Assembly: GCA_020850455.1 (NCBI GenBank)
Contig: JADZEQ010000005.1
Location: forward strand, 1-64,000
Reading direction: 5' to 3'
Length of the DNA: 64,000 nt
Source of the DNA: Sphingomonadaceae bacterium
Lineage (GTDB): Bacteria; Pseudomonadota; Alphaproteobacteria; Sphingomonadales; Sphingomonadaceae
Shown here: one piece after another, positions 1-9,207 of the stretch
How positions within the stretch are numbered: position 1 is the stretch's first letter
Layout of the letters: every line of letters begins with the position of its first letter
Notes under the pieces: model-generated
Told to the model about the DNA's origin: nothing
The model's database searches: none
Seen by the model: only the letters and a program-made list of their open reading frames with translations
Made by a program: the position numbers and the translations under genes

Positions 1-158
1 ACCGACTTTTGCTTTTGCCCAATATTTTGGATGAAAGCCGCGCCATGTCTGTGCATGGCTTTTGTCAAAACTAGCCCGCCTTTTGTCGTAAAAGCAATGT
101 TGTGCAGTGACTTGGCGCACAAAAATATCGTGGAATTGCGGCGCCCCGTCGAAAAGTC

Positions 159-192
159 AAAAAAAGGACCGACTGGCACTGCCAGTCGGTCC
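159..192 (-). terminator. Strong rho-independent terminator (minus strand)
   Basis: A perfect 12-bp stem (GGACCGACTGGC with its complement, 3-nt loop, 166-192) is followed on the minus strand by seven T (complement of the A-run at 159-165). The orientation is unambiguous because there is no T-run on the plus side. Confidence 0.85.
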
Positions 193-300
193 TAAAGTCG
201 GTAAAGGACCCTTTGCCATATAAAGACTCGGAGCCCTTCGGGTCGCGGGGGTTACATGCCATGGTGCAGCACCCCTGTATTGGACAGAAACGACATGCTG
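159..300 (-). ncRNA. Candidate structured small RNA or attenuator leader (minus strand)
   Basis: Read on the minus strand, the segment between roughly 300 and the terminator can fold several times. A GGGGT/ACCCC stem is followed by a CCC-GAA-GGG hairpin. A segment GGTCCT then pairs with AGGACC, which is also the 5' arm of the terminator hairpin, so the two folds exclude each other. There is no convincing reading frame. It could be a small RNA ending at its own terminator, or an attenuator leader for a gene beyond the left edge. The family is not recognised and the 5' end is a guess. Confidence 0.3.
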
Positions 301-347
301 GGGGCAATTTCGGGTAATTATGCAACATAGAACGGAAAATTGACGAC

Positions 348-1430
348 ATGTTTGGACGGCATTTTGTCCGGATCTTGCACGCGATGGACGCCGAATTTGC
401 CCATAAGCGGACGATTGATGCGCTATCACTGCTGCCACTCGCCGCACCGCCGCGCACCGACCCGGCGCTTGCCATGTCGGTCGCGGGGTTGGATTTTGCC
501 CACCCCGTCTGCCTCGCCGCCGGTTTTGACAAGGATGCCCGCGCGCTCCACGCGATGGCGCGCTTTGGCTTTGCCGGGGCAGAGGCGGGGACGCTCACCC
601 CATTGCCGCAATTGGGCAACCCGCGCCCGCGTTTGTTTCGCTTGACGGAGGATCTTGCGGTCATCAACCGCATGGGTTTCAACAATGGCGGCCACGCCGC
701 TGCTGCACCGCGCATCGCCGCCCATTTTGCGCGCCAGCGCCGCATCCCCTTTGGCATTAACATCGGCGCGAACAAGGATGCGACCGACCGTATTGCCGAC
801 TATGTCACCGGGGTTGCGCGCTTCGCTATGCTGGCCGATTGGCTGACCATCAATATCTCCTCCCCCAATACGCCGGGCTTGCGCGCGCTGCAGGATGGCG
901 CGGCGCTCGACGATTTACTGGGCGCGGTGGCTGCCGCGCGGACGCAAAGCGGCGCACAGGTGCCGATTTTCCTGAAGGTCGCACCCGACCTGGATGGCGC
1001 GCAAATCGGCGGCGTGGTGGCCGCGGCCATCACCCACCAACTGGACGCCATCATCATCGGCAATACGACGGTTTCGCGCCCCCAGCTTTCCGCCGCGCAT
1101 GGGGGTGAAACGGGTGGCCTCTCCGGCGCGCCGCTGGAGGGGTTGGCCTTCGCGCGGCTGCTCGACTTTGTTGCGGCAAGCCAAGGGCAAATCGCGTTGA
1201 TTGCCGCGGGCGGCATATCCAGTGCCGAACATGTTTGGCGGCGGATCGCGGCGGGCGCATCGCTCACCCAGTTGTACAGCGCCATGGTTTATGAGGGGCC
1301 GTGGCTGGCGGCAAAAATTATCGCCGATCTGACACTTATGCTGCGTGCCAGCGAAATTGGCACGCTAATGGCGTTAAAGGGCAGCAAAATCGCGCCGCCG
1401 CCGCCATCTGCGCTTGCCCGACGCGGCTGA
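348..1430 (+). CDS. pyrD: Dihydroorotate dehydrogenase (quinone), class 2
   Basis: Oxidises dihydroorotate to orotate in pyrimidine synthesis, passing electrons through FMN to membrane quinone. The 360-residue protein has the class 2 layout: an N-terminal membrane-associating helix region (about 1-40), then a TIM barrel. Visible motifs are AAGFDKDA (substrate and FMN region), NRMGFNN, NISSPNTPGLR with the class 2 catalytic serine, LKVAPDL, IIGNTT and the FMN-phosphate loop around AAGGISSAEH. Class 1 enzymes use cysteine at the catalytic position. Length is normal for the family. It precedes the FNR-type regulator by 19 bp, so the two may be cotranscribed, although their functions differ. Confidence 0.95.
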   Translation: MFGRHFVRILHAMDAEFAHKRTIDALSLLPLAAPPRTDPALAMSVAGLDFAHPVCLAAGFDKDARALHAMARFGFAGAEAGTLTPLPQLGNPRPRLFRLTEDLAVINRMGFNNGGHAAAAPRIAAHFARQRRIPFGINIGANKDATDRIADYVTGVARFAMLADWLTINISSPNTPGLRALQDGAALDDLLGAVAAARTQSGAQVPIFLKVAPDLDGAQIGGVVAAAITHQLDAIIIGNTTVSRPQLSAAHGGETGGLSGAPLEGLAFARLLDFVAASQGQIALIAAGGISSAEHVWRRIAAGASLTQLYSAMVYEGPWLAAKIIADLTLMLRASEIGTLMALKGSKIAPPPPSALARRG

Positions 1431-1449
1431 AAATGCTTGAGCAACTTGC

Positions 1450-2148
1450 ATGAGCATCGCCTGTGACACTTGTGTTGTGCGTAACCGCGCCATTTGTTCG
1501 GTGCTCGATACCGACGAACTGGTGGCGCTCAACCGCATTGGGCGCACCCGCACGATCAGCGCCGGGCAGACATTGATGTGGGAGGGGGAGGATTCGGCGC
1601 TCGTCGCCAATGTCCTCGACGGTGTGCTCAAATTATCAACCGGGACAGAGGATGGCCGCGAACAAATCGTCGGCATTGTCTATCCCGCCGACTTTATCGG
1701 CCGTCCCTTTGGCGCGCGCGCGCAGCAAACGGTGACCGCGCTGACCGAAGCGCGCGTTTGTGTCTTTGCGCGCGGTGACTTTGATGCATTTGCCCGCGAG
1801 CATCCCGCGCTCGAACATAAATTATTGCAGCGCACGCTGACCGAACTCGACCGGGCGCGCCACTGGATGCTGCTGTTGGGTCGCAAGTCGGCGATGGAAA
1901 AAATGGCGAGCTTCCTGCTCGAAATGTCCGAACGGCTGGTGCAAAATGGCTGCACGCCCGATGCTGGCCCGCTCGACCGATTTGCGCTGCCCTTTGGTCG
2001 CCAGCAGATTGCCGACATTTTGGGCCTGACGATCGAAACGGTCAGCCGCTTGCTCACCAAGCTCAAAAATGATGGGGTGATCGACCTGCCATCGCGCCGC
2101 GAGGTAACGATTTTGCAGCGTGATATCCTGCGGCATCGCGCGGGTTGA
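1450..2148 (+). CDS. fnrL: FNR/FixK-type oxygen-sensing transcription regulator
   Basis: Crp/Fnr family activator of microaerobic genes. The 232-residue protein has four cysteines placed as in [4Fe-4S] FNR proteins: C5, C8 and C16 near the N-terminus and C104 in the cyclic-nucleotide-like domain. FixK proteins lack such a cluster, so direct oxygen sensing is likely. The C-terminal helix-turn-helix (about 183-204) carries E196, S199 and R200 in the ETVSR pattern that reads TTGAT half-sites. Matching sites lie before hemN, ccoN and nnrS in this window, which supports it as the local regulator. No convincing site was seen before its own gene. Calling it FnrL rather than another FNR paralogue is inference. 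Confidence 0.9.
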   Translation: MSIACDTCVVRNRAICSVLDTDELVALNRIGRTRTISAGQTLMWEGEDSALVANVLDGVLKLSTGTEDGREQIVGIVYPADFIGRPFGARAQQTVTALTEARVCVFARGDFDAFAREHPALEHKLLQRTLTELDRARHWMLLLGRKSAMEKMASFLLEMSERLVQNGCTPDAGPLDRFALPFGRQQIADILGLTIETVSRLLTKLKNDGVIDLPSRREVTILQRDILRHRAG

Positions 2149-2197
2149 CCGTCGTGGCGACGACGGGCGTTTTTCTGCCGCAATTTTGCCGCAACTT

Positions 2198-2211
2198 TTG
2201 ATCCAGCGCAA
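2198..2211. promoter_or_regulatory. Degenerate FNR box upstream of hemN
   Basis: TTGAT-CCAG-CGCAA has one perfect half-site and one 3/5 half-site, 36 bp before the hemN start codon. Its reverse complement differs by one base from the site before nnrS, which strengthens the call. Confidence 0.6.
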
Positions 2212-2246
2212 AGCGGCCAGCATGGGGCCTCGTCAAAAAGGCGGAC

Positions 2247-3572
2247 ATGTGGCCATATTTCCCTGAACTTTTGGCGGTGCCGGTACCGCGTTACACCAGC
2301 TACCCCACCGCTGCCGAATTTCAGGACGGCTTTGGCGATGCCGATGGTGCGAATGCGCTGGCGCAGGTGCGATCGTCCGCATCGCTGTATATCCACATCC
2401 CTTATTGCGAGAAAATATGCTGGTATTGCGGCTGCAACACCGGGGCCGCCGGGCGGACAAGCCGGCTCAATGCCTATTTGACCGCACTCGACGCCGAACT
2501 GGAATTGGTGGCGGCGCGTTTGGCCGCACAGGGTGCGCAACGCGATCTCGCGCGGATCAGCTTTGGCGGCGGCAGCCCCAATGCCATCACCCCGCTAGCC
2601 TTTGTGCGGCTGCTCGACCGGATCGTCACCGCCTTTGGCAGCATCCTGCCGCATATTTCGGTCGAACTCGACCCGCGCGGATTTACCAGCCATTGGGCGG
2701 GCATGCTCGGCAGCATCGGTGTCGCGCAGGTCAGCTTTGGCGTGCAGACGCTGGCCGACCATGTGCAGGCGCGCATCGGCCGGGTGCAGCCGCGTGCCAC
2801 GATTGCGCAGGGGGTGGAGATGCTGCGCGCCGCGGCCATCCCCTCCATAAATTTTGACCTAATGTATGGTTTGCCGGGGCAGACATTGGGCGACCTTATC
2901 GAAACGCTCGATGGCGCATGCGCAATGCGGCCCGAACGTATCGCCCTGTTTGGCTATGCCCATGTGCCCGACATGTTTGCCCGCCAGCGCCGGATTGATG
3001 CCAGCGACCTGCCCGACGCCGCCCTGCGTTTCCAAATGGCGGCAGAGGGGAACGCCTTTTTATTGGCGGCGGGTTATGTGCCGGTTGGCTTTGACCATTT
3101 TGCACTGCCGCATGACCCGCTCGCCAAGGCGGCGACCAGCGGCCAATTGCGACGCAATTTTCAGGGTTTTACCGATGATAGCGCCGATGTGCTGATCGGC
3201 GTTGGGGCAAGTGCCATCAGCATTTTCCCCGATATTTTGCTGCAGAATGAGAAAAATGCCGGACGCTATCGGATGCGGGTAACCGGCGGCCAATTGGCCA
3301 GTGCGCGCGGGGTGCGACGCGACGCAGATGATGCAATTCGCGCCAAAATTATCGAAGATATTCTATGTTTGCGCGCCAGCGACCTTTCCCGGCTTGACGA
3401 ATGGCAGGCGCTGGCCGATGCTCTTCATCCCTTTGTTGAGCGCGGGCTCGCCCAGCTCGACGGGGCGGTGCTCTCCCCCACCCGCGACAGCGCCCCCTAT
3501 GCGCGCGGCATGGCGGTGCTGTTCGACCGGCATCGCAGGACAAGTGCCCGGCAATTTAGCCAGGCGGTATAG
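2247..3572 (+). CDS. hemN: Oxygen-independent coproporphyrinogen III dehydrogenase
   Basis: Radical-SAM enzyme that decarboxylates coproporphyrinogen III to protoporphyrinogen IX without oxygen, supplying haem under low oxygen. The 441-residue protein has the HemN opening PRYTSYPTA, then the cluster motif CxxxCxxC (C54, C58, C61) in the IPYCEKICWYCGC region, followed by the GGGSP SAM loop and a C-terminal HemN domain. HemN proper, rather than HemW, is supported by the length and by the extra cysteine C63. It sits between the FNR regulator and the cbb3 operon, with an FNR-type site upstream, so it probably supplies haem for the oxidase. Confidence 0.93.
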   Translation: MWPYFPELLAVPVPRYTSYPTAAEFQDGFGDADGANALAQVRSSASLYIHIPYCEKICWYCGCNTGAAGRTSRLNAYLTALDAELELVAARLAAQGAQRDLARISFGGGSPNAITPLAFVRLLDRIVTAFGSILPHISVELDPRGFTSHWAGMLGSIGVAQVSFGVQTLADHVQARIGRVQPRATIAQGVEMLRAAAIPSINFDLMYGLPGQTLGDLIETLDGACAMRPERIALFGYAHVPDMFARQRRIDASDLPDAALRFQMAAEGNAFLLAAGYVPVGFDHFALPHDPLAKAATSGQLRRNFQGFTDDSADVLIGVGASAISIFPDILLQNEKNAGRYRMRVTGGQLASARGVRRDADDAIRAKIIEDILCLRASDLSRLDEWQALADALHPFVERGLAQLDGAVLSPTRDSAPYARGMAVLFDRHRRTSARQFSQAV

Positions 3573-3586
3573 GGGCAGAACCCAAT

Positions 3587-3600
3587 TTGATCTGGATCAA
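3587..3600. promoter_or_regulatory. Perfect FNR/FixK box upstream of ccoN
   Basis: TTGAT-CTGG-ATCAA is a perfect anaerobox palindrome centred about 90 bp before the ccoN start. It is the best FNR-type site in the window and predicts activation of ccoNOQP at low oxygen. Confidence 0.9.
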
Positions 3601-3682
3601 TGTTGCAGTGCAGCAAGGTCTTCAGGGCTTGTGTAATACATCCGAAGCGCTGGTTTCGGACAGGAGTTGAGGAAATTCGGGC

Positions 3683-5332
3683 ATGAACGGGGTTTTGAAC
3701 CGGGCGGGTATCTTCATCGTCGCCACCATGGTCGCCGTTTTGGCGGCGATGAATGCGACGGACTGGGGTTTTGCCGTCCATATGATGATTGTGGCCGCCG
3801 CTGCGACTCTGGCGATGGCTTGGACGCTGACCCGCACCGATTATGCTGGAATCGCCACGGGGATTTTGCCGACTAGCGATCCATCGCTTTATGATGATGA
3901 TCCGGTGCGCTGGGGCGTGCTGGCGACGGTCATTTGGGGCGTCGCAGGGTTGGCGGCCGGACTGTTCATTGCGTTGCAACTTGCCTTTCCGGTGCTCAAT
4001 CTTGGCATTGAATATACCAGCTTTGGCCGTTTGCGCCCGCTCCATACATCGGGTGTCATCTTTGCCTTTGGCGGTAATATATTGATCGCCTCCAGCCTCT
4101 ATGTCGTGCAACGCACCTGCCGTGCGCGCTTGGCATTCCCCAGCCTCGCCCGCTTTGTTTTCTGGGGATATCAATTATTTCTGGTGCTGGCAGCGAGCGG
4201 TTATTTGATGGGGATTACCCAAAGCCGCGAATATGCCGAACCCGAATGGTATGTCGATATCTGGCTGACCATCGTCTGGGTCGCCTATCTGACCGTATAT
4301 ATCGGCACGATCATGCGTCGGCGCGAACCGCATATCTATGTCGCCAACTGGTTTTATTTATCCTTCATTCTGACGATTGCCATGCTGCACATCGTCAATA
4401 ATCTGGCGATCCCCGTCTCCATCTTTGGGTCGAAAAGCTATAGCTTGTTCGCCGGGGTGCAGGATGCGCTGACCCAATGGTGGTATGGCCATAATGCGGT
4501 CGCCTTTTTCCTGACGACGCCCTTTTTGGCGATGATGTATTATTTCGTGCCCAAACAGGCGCAAAGGCCGGTGTACAGCTATCGCCTGTCGATTATCCAT
4601 TTCTGGTCGCTGATCTTCATCTATATCTGGGCTGGGCCGCACCACCTCCATTATACCGCGCTACCCGACTGGGCGCAGACATTGGGCATGGTGTTCTCCA
4701 TCATTTTGTGGATGCCCAGCTGGGGCGGGATGATCAACGGGCTGATGACGCTAAACGGTGCGTGGGACAAAATCCGCACCGATCCGATCATCCGCATGAT
4801 GGTGATTGCCATGGCCTTTTACGGCATGGCGACTTTTGAAGGGCCGATGTTGTCGATCAAGGCGGTCAACAGCCTGTCGCACTATACCGACTGGACAATT
4901 GGCCATGTCCATGCCGGTGCGCTTGGCTGGAACGGGATGATCAGCTTTGCCGCCATATATTATCTCGCCCCGCGCCTCTGGGGACGTCAGCGGCTATATT
5001 CGCTGCGGATGGTCAACTGGCATTTCTGGCTGGCGACCTTGGGCATTGTTTTCTACGCCGCCGCCATGTGGGTCGCGGGCATCATGCAGGGGCTGATGTG
5101 GCGCGAATATGGGGCGGACGGTTACCTCGTGTACAGCTTTGCCGAAACGGTTGCCGCCATGCACCCCATGTATGTGTTGCGCGCGCTAGGCGGGGGCATG
5201 TACCTCACGGGCTTTTTCATCCTCGTCTATAATGTCTGGATGACGATCAAAGGCCGGGAGCGCGCTGAAGCCCCGATGAGCGAGACCCCCCATAATGCCG
5301 CAGCGGACCGCCCGCTGCCCCATTCGGCCTAA
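3683..5332 (+). CDS. ccoN: cbb3-type cytochrome c oxidase subunit I
   Basis: Catalytic, proton-pumping subunit of the high-affinity oxidase that reduces oxygen to water in the inner membrane. The 549-residue, multi-helix protein carries the haem and copper ligands in order: the low-spin haem histidine in RPLHTSG, the CuB histidine in WWYGHNAV, the pair in GPHHLHY, and the haem histidines in [11 protein letters not shown]. The start has a GAGG ribosome site about 9 nt upstream. It is first in the ccoNOQP operon and follows a perfect FNR box. Length and helices match CcoN, with no lesion visible. Confidence 0.97.
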   Translation: MNGVLNRAGIFIVATMVAVLAAMNATDWGFAVHMMIVAAAATLAMAWTLTRTDYAGIATGILPTSDPSLYDDDPVRWGVLATVIWGVAGLAAGLFIALQLAFPVLNLGIEYTSFGRLRPLHTSGVIFAFGGNILIASSLYVVQRTCRARLAFPSLARFVFWGYQLFLVLAASGYLMGITQSREYAEPEWYVDIWLTIVWVAYLTVYIGTIMRRREPHIYVANWFYLSFILTIAMLHIVNNLAIPVSIFGSKSYSLFAGVQDALTQWWYGHNAVAFFLTTPFLAMMYYFVPKQAQRPVYSYRLSIIHFWSLIFIYIWAGPHHLHYTALPDWAQTLGMVFSIILWMPSWGGMINGLMTLNGAWDKIRTDPIIRMMVIAMAFYGMATFEGPMLSIKAVNSLSHYTDWTIGHVHAGALGWNGMISFAAIYYLAPRLWGRQRLYSLRMVNWHFWLATLGIVFYAAAMWVAGIMQGLMWREYGADGYLVYSFAETVAAMHPMYVLRALGGGMYLTGFFILVYNVWMTIKGRERAEAPMSETPHNAAADRPLPHSA

Positions 5333-5346
5333 GGAAGAATGACGTC

Positions 5347-6129
5347 ATGACCAGCGAAACTGAGGGGCCAGATGGCGCACAGGGTGCACAGGCTACTAAG
5401 GCTGCATGGTATAGCCATGGGCGGATTGAACGGAATATCGGGCTCTTGTCCGTGCTCGCCTTTATCGCGGTGGCGATCGGCGGTGCGGTGGAAATTGCGC
5501 CCTTATTCTGGATCGACCGGACGATTGAACGGGTGGAGGGAGTGCGCCCATATACCCCGCTCGAACTCGCTGGCCGCGACATTTATATCCGCGAAGGCTG
5601 CTATACCTGTCACAGCCAGATGATCCGCCCCTTTCGGGATGAGGTGGAGCGCTATGGCCATTACAGCCTTGCCGCTGAATCCATGTATGACCATCCGTTC
5701 CAATGGGGCAGCAAGCGCACTGGGCCGGATTTGGCGCGGGTGGGCAACCGCTATTCGGATGAATGGCATGTCCAGCATCTGGTCGATCCGCGTTCGGTTG
5801 TGCCGGAATCGGTGATGCCGACCTATGCTTTCTTGCGCGACCGTGATGTCGCCGGACCAGATATGGCGGCACATTTGCGCGCGCTGACCCGCGAAGGCGT
5901 GCCCTATACCCAAAGCGATATCGACAAGGCGAATGAAGATTTGCTGGCGCAGGCCGACCCCAATAGCAACCCGGCGGATTTGCAACGTCGCTATCCGCGC
6001 GCACAGGTGCGTGATTTTGACGGCAACCCTGACCGCACCACCGAAATGGATGCGCTGGTCGCCTATCTCCAGATGCTCGGCACTTTGGTCGATTTCAACC
6101 GCGTGCGGGCGGAGGAGCTTAGCCAATGA
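5347..6129 (+). CDS. ccoO: cbb3-type cytochrome c oxidase subunit II (monohaem cytochrome c)
   Basis: Membrane-anchored monohaem cytochrome c that passes electrons from CcoP to CcoN. The 260-residue protein has one N-terminal transmembrane helix (about 31-52), then a periplasmic domain with a single haem-binding motif CYTCH (C85, C88, H89) followed by the family-typical QMIRPFRDE stretch. An earlier ATG 6 bp upstream runs straight into a stop, so this start is used. The stop overlaps the ccoQ start in an ATGA arrangement. Confidence 0.96.
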   Translation: MTSETEGPDGAQGAQATKAAWYSHGRIERNIGLLSVLAFIAVAIGGAVEIAPLFWIDRTIERVEGVRPYTPLELAGRDIYIREGCYTCHSQMIRPFRDEVERYGHYSLAAESMYDHPFQWGSKRTGPDLARVGNRYSDEWHVQHLVDPRSVVPESVMPTYAFLRDRDVAGPDMAAHLRALTREGVPYTQSDIDKANEDLLAQADPNSNPADLQRRYPRAQVRDFDGNPDRTTEMDALVAYLQMLGTLVDFNRVRAEELSQ

Positions 6130-6299
6130 GCGACCATAGCCTCTATGACGCGCTGCGCCATTTTGCCGATAGCTGGGGGCTGCTGGCGATGCTGGTCATG
6201 TTCGTCGGTTTTATCGGCTGGCTGTTCCGGCCGGGGATGCAGGAAAAACAGCATCGCGCCGCGATGAGCATTTTTGATGAGGATGAGGTTGATGGCTAA
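6126..6299 (+). CDS. ccoQ: cbb3 oxidase small subunit CcoQ/FixQ
   Basis: A 57-residue protein with one transmembrane helix (about 18-35) and a charged C-terminal tail, as expected for CcoQ, which stabilises the oxidase complex. It begins in an ATGA overlap with ccoO and its last 8 nt overlap the start of ccoP. Position between ccoO and ccoP, length and hydropathy support the call; such short subunits show little sequence conservation. Confidence 0.9.
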   Translation: MSDHSLYDALRHFADSWGLLAMLVMFVGFIGWLFRPGMQEKQHRAAMSIFDEDEVDG

Positions 6300-7263
6300 G
6301 CCAGCAGCATCGGCACGCAAACGCAGCGTGCAACAGGCCAATCGGCGCGATGAAGTGACCGGCACCGATTTTGTCGGTCATGAATGGGACGGGATAGAGG
6401 AACTAAATACCCCGCTGCCGCGCTGGTGGCTGTGGGCGCTTTATATCTCGATTGCCTGGGGTGTCGTATATGTCGTCCTCTATCCTGCCTGGCCGATGCT
6501 GCACAGCGCGACCAGCGGGACTTTGGGCTGGACCAGCCGTGGACAGCTCGCCGCCGAAATGGATGCAGAAGCTGCCCGCCGCGCGCCCATGGTGCGCGCC
6601 TTGGCTGCGGTCGATCTGAACGCGCTGCCCGCCAACCGCGAATTGATGCAATTTGCGGTCGCTGGCGGGGCCGCTGCATTTCGCGCCAATTGCGTCCAAT
6701 GCCATGGTTCGGGCGCCACGGGCACCCCCGGCTACGCCAATTTGCGCGACGATGATTGGCTGTGGGGCGGGGATATGAACGCCATCCACTTCACCATCAC
6801 CAACGGCATCCGCAACCCCGACCATCCGCAGACGCGCATGTCGCTGATGCCTGCTTTTGGTCGTGACGGTATTTTGACCGCGCAGCAAATTGACGATGTG
6901 GTCAGCCATGTGCGCGTCATTTCAGGGCAGGAACGCGCCAGCGCCTCTGCGGCACGCGGCGCGGTGTTGTTCGCCGAAAATTGCGCCGTCTGCCATGGCC
7001 CGACGGGTGCGGGCATGCGCACGGTTGGTGCGCCGCGCCTCACCGACCGTATCTGGCTCTATGGTGGGGATCGCGCAACGCTGACCACCAGCATCGCCAA
7101 CAGCCGTCGGGCGGTAATGCCAGCATGGGGGGGGCGGCTCGACCCGGTGACCATCAATATGCTGACCGCTTATGTCCATAGTCTGGGCGGCGGGGAGGCC
7201 GCACCCGCACCTGCCGCACCTGCCGCCGCGCCAGCGACGAACGCGCCATCCAATACGCCATAA
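6292..7263 (+). CDS. ccoP: cbb3-type cytochrome c oxidase subunit III (dihaem cytochrome c)
   Basis: Dihaem cytochrome c that receives electrons from soluble cytochrome c for the oxidase. With the ATG at 6292 it is 323 residues. The N-terminal sequence GTDFVGHEWDGIEELN with PLPRWW is the conserved CcoP opening, one transmembrane helix lies at about 45-66, and two haem motifs follow, CVQCH (C134-H138) and CAVCH (C231-H235). The start was placed here because the opening then matches the family and overlaps ccoQ; a TTG 18 nt upstream would only add unusual residues. The C-terminus ends in an Ala/Pro-rich tail of about 25 residues. Confidence 0.95.
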   Translation: MAKPAASARKRSVQQANRRDEVTGTDFVGHEWDGIEELNTPLPRWWLWALYISIAWGVVYVVLYPAWPMLHSATSGTLGWTSRGQLAAEMDAEAARRAPMVRALAAVDLNALPANRELMQFAVAGGAAAFRANCVQCHGSGATGTPGYANLRDDDWLWGGDMNAIHFTITNGIRNPDHPQTRMSLMPAFGRDGILTAQQIDDVVSHVRVISGQERASASAARGAVLFAENCAVCHGPTGAGMRTVGAPRLTDRIWLYGGDRATLTTSIANSRRAVMPAWGGRLDPVTINMLTAYVHSLGGGEAAPAPAAPAAAPATNAPSNTP

Positions 7264-7283
7264 AGGCGTAAGAGGAGGAGGAA

Positions 7284-8732
7284 ATGACAGCGCCCGCCCC
7301 ATCCAAGGGATTTTCGCTTTACGCCAAGCGCGAACCGGTCTTTCCCAAGGCGGTTACGGGGAAATTTCGACGCCTGAAATGGGCGATCATGGCGGTGACG
7401 CTGACCATTTATTATGTGACGCCGTGGTTGCGCTGGGACCGCGGTGCCTATGCGCCCGATCAGGCGGTGCTGGTCGATTTGGCGCATCGCCGTTTCTATA
7501 TGTTCGGGATCGAAATCTGGCCGCACGAATTTTATTATGTCGCGGGCCTGCTGATCATGGCAGGGATTGGCCTGTTTCTGCTGACCAGCGCGGTGGGGCG
7601 CGCATGGTGCGGCTATGCCTGTCCGCAGACGGTGTGGACCGATTTATTCCAGTTGATTGACCGGTTGGTCGACGGGGATCGTAACGCACAATTCCGGCTG
7701 CATGCGGCGCCATGGGGGCCGGGCAAAATTGCCCGTCGGCTAGCCAAATGGTCGATCTGGCTGCTCATTTCGCTCGCCACCGGCGGTGCATGGGTTTTCT
7801 ATTTTGCCGATGCGCCGATGCTGGCGCAGCAATTGTGGAGCGGCAGCGCCGCGCCCGTTGCCTATAGCGCGATTTTGGTGCTGACTCTCACCACCTTTAC
7901 CTTTGGCGGCTTCATGCGCGAACAAGTGTGCATTTATATGTGCCCATGGCCGCGCATCCAGACGGCGATGCTCGATGAAAAATCGCTGATCGTGACCTAT
8001 AAGGATATGCGCGGCGAACCGCGCGGCAGCGTCAAGGCCGCGCGCGCCGAACCGGATAAATTTGGAGATTGTATTGATTGCGACCAATGCGTTGCGGTCT
8101 GCCCGACCGGCATCGACATTCGCGACGGGGCGCAGGTCGGTTGCATCACCTGCGCCTTGTGCATCGATGCCTGCGATGCGGTGATGGCACAGGTTGGCCG
8201 CCCGCGCGGGCTGATTGATTATGCAACGCTTGCCGATGCCAAGGTGGAACAGGCGGGGGGTAAGGCTGCACCGCTCCTCAAAACCATATTTCGGGCGCGC
8301 ACCTTAATCTATTTGGGGATGTGGTCAGCAATCGGGCTGGGGCTGTTGTTCACGCTCGGCAATCGGACGCGGGTCGATATTTCGGCGGCGCAGGAACGTA
8401 ACCCGCGCTTTGTCCAATTATCGGCGGGCGATATTCGCAACGCATACAGCATCAATATTTCCAACATGGAAAGCCGCCCGCGCCAGATGCGCATCGCGAT
8501 GGAGGGGCTGGCTGGTGGCCATATGTGGCAGGGCGAAAGCAGCACTGCCGCCGCCCCCGCGCGTGCGGTGGATGTGACCGTGCCAGCCGACAGTGTCGCG
8601 CGCCTCACCGTCTTTGTCGCTGCCCCTTATGGCAACGGGCATAGTGAGGATTTCCACTTTACCTTGCGCGCGCTTGACCGCGAAGGCGGCGGGGATAATC
8701 ATGCCGTTACCTTCTCCCGCCCGATGGAATGA
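7284..8732 (+). CDS. ccoG: cbb3 oxidase assembly protein CcoG (RdxA/FixG)
   Basis: Polyferredoxin of the inner membrane. The family is reported to reduce Cu(II) to Cu(I) during cbb3 copper delivery. The 482-residue protein has several transmembrane helices, a WCGYACPQT motif and a CIYMCPWPR motif, then two ferredoxin-type [4Fe-4S] clusters (CIDCDQCVAVCP and CITCALCIDACD), and a periplasmic C-terminal domain typical of FixG. A strong AGGAGGAGG ribosome site precedes the start. It is first of the ccoGHIS maturation genes, 20 bp after ccoP. Confidence 0.95.
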   Translation: MTAPAPSKGFSLYAKREPVFPKAVTGKFRRLKWAIMAVTLTIYYVTPWLRWDRGAYAPDQAVLVDLAHRRFYMFGIEIWPHEFYYVAGLLIMAGIGLFLLTSAVGRAWCGYACPQTVWTDLFQLIDRLVDGDRNAQFRLHAAPWGPGKIARRLAKWSIWLLISLATGGAWVFYFADAPMLAQQLWSGSAAPVAYSAILVLTLTTFTFGGFMREQVCIYMCPWPRIQTAMLDEKSLIVTYKDMRGEPRGSVKAARAEPDKFGDCIDCDQCVAVCPTGIDIRDGAQVGCITCALCIDACDAVMAQVGRPRGLIDYATLADAKVEQAGGKAAPLLKTIFRARTLIYLGMWSAIGLGLLFTLGNRTRVDISAAQERNPRFVQLSAGDIRNAYSINISNMESRPRQMRIAMEGLAGGHMWQGESSTAAAPARAVDVTVPADSVARLTVFVAAPYGNGHSEDFHFTLRALDREGGGDNHAVTFSRPME

Positions 8733-8736
8733 AGCG

Positions 8737-9207
8737 ATGAACCCGCCCGAACCGCGCCCATTTACCGGCCGCCATGCGGCAATCATGATCTTCAGTTTCT
8801 TTGCGGTGATCATCATCGTCAACCTTGTCATGGCGCGCTTTGCCATTTCGACATTTGGCGGCACGGTGGTCGACAATAGCTATGTGGCGAGCCAGCAATA
8901 TGACCAATGGTTGTCGCAGGCGGAGGCGGGGGAGCGGCTGGGCTGGCAGGTGGGGAGCGAACTTGACGCCACCCGCCATGTCATCGTGCGCGTGGCCGAC
9001 CGCAGCGGCGCGGCGCTCGCCAATGCCAATATCAGCCTGCACGCCCACCATGTTCTGGGGCGGAACGGGGACATAAGACTGCAGTTTGCCGCTACAGGCG
9101 CTGGCCAATATCGTTCGACCGCACCGTTACCGGCGGGGCGCTGGCAAGCGGTCGTGACGATCCGGCATGGCGCGGATGTGCGGCGCACCGCATCGGCCTT
9201 TGAATGA
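8737..9207 (+). CDS. ccoH: cbb3 oxidase assembly protein CcoH (FixH)
   Basis: A 156-residue, single-span membrane protein (helix about 14-36) with a periplasmic FixH domain, needed for stable assembly of the cbb3 oxidase. The start at 8737, 4 bp after the ccoG stop, places the conserved FTGRH segment near the N-terminus; in-frame upstream starts lie inside ccoG and are unlikely. The end overlaps ccoI by ATGA. The assignment rests on domain features and position between ccoG and ccoI. Confidence 0.9.
   Translation: MNPPEPRPFTGRHAAIMIFSFFAVIIIVNLVMARFAISTFGGTVVDNSYVASQQYDQWLSQAEAGERLGWQVGSELDATRHVIVRVADRSGAALANANISLHAHHVLGRNGDIRLQFAATGAGQYRSTAPLPAGRWQAVVTIRHGADVRRTASAFE

Larger units (their letters stand above)
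1..347. other. Left-edge region upstream of pyrD without a supported protein gene
   Basis: Short open frames cross this stretch on both strands, but none has a recognisable product, a good ribosome site or family-like composition, so no protein gene is called. The clear features are a strong intrinsic terminator on the minus strand (159-192) and, before it, a possibly structured minus-strand transcript. The terminator implies that something transcribed leftward ends here. The pyrD promoter must lie in the right part of this stretch. Confidence 0.5.

Noticed and set aside
1..74. Possible C-terminal end of a plus-strand gene (frame ending TAG at 72-74)
   Set aside because: Only about 23 codons are visible with no recognisable family, so it cannot be told from a chance frame.
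71..775. Long minus-strand open frame across the left edge and pyrD
   Set aside because: Most of it is the antisense of pyrD, a high-GC shadow; composition is not protein-like, and a strong terminator lies inside its 3' part.
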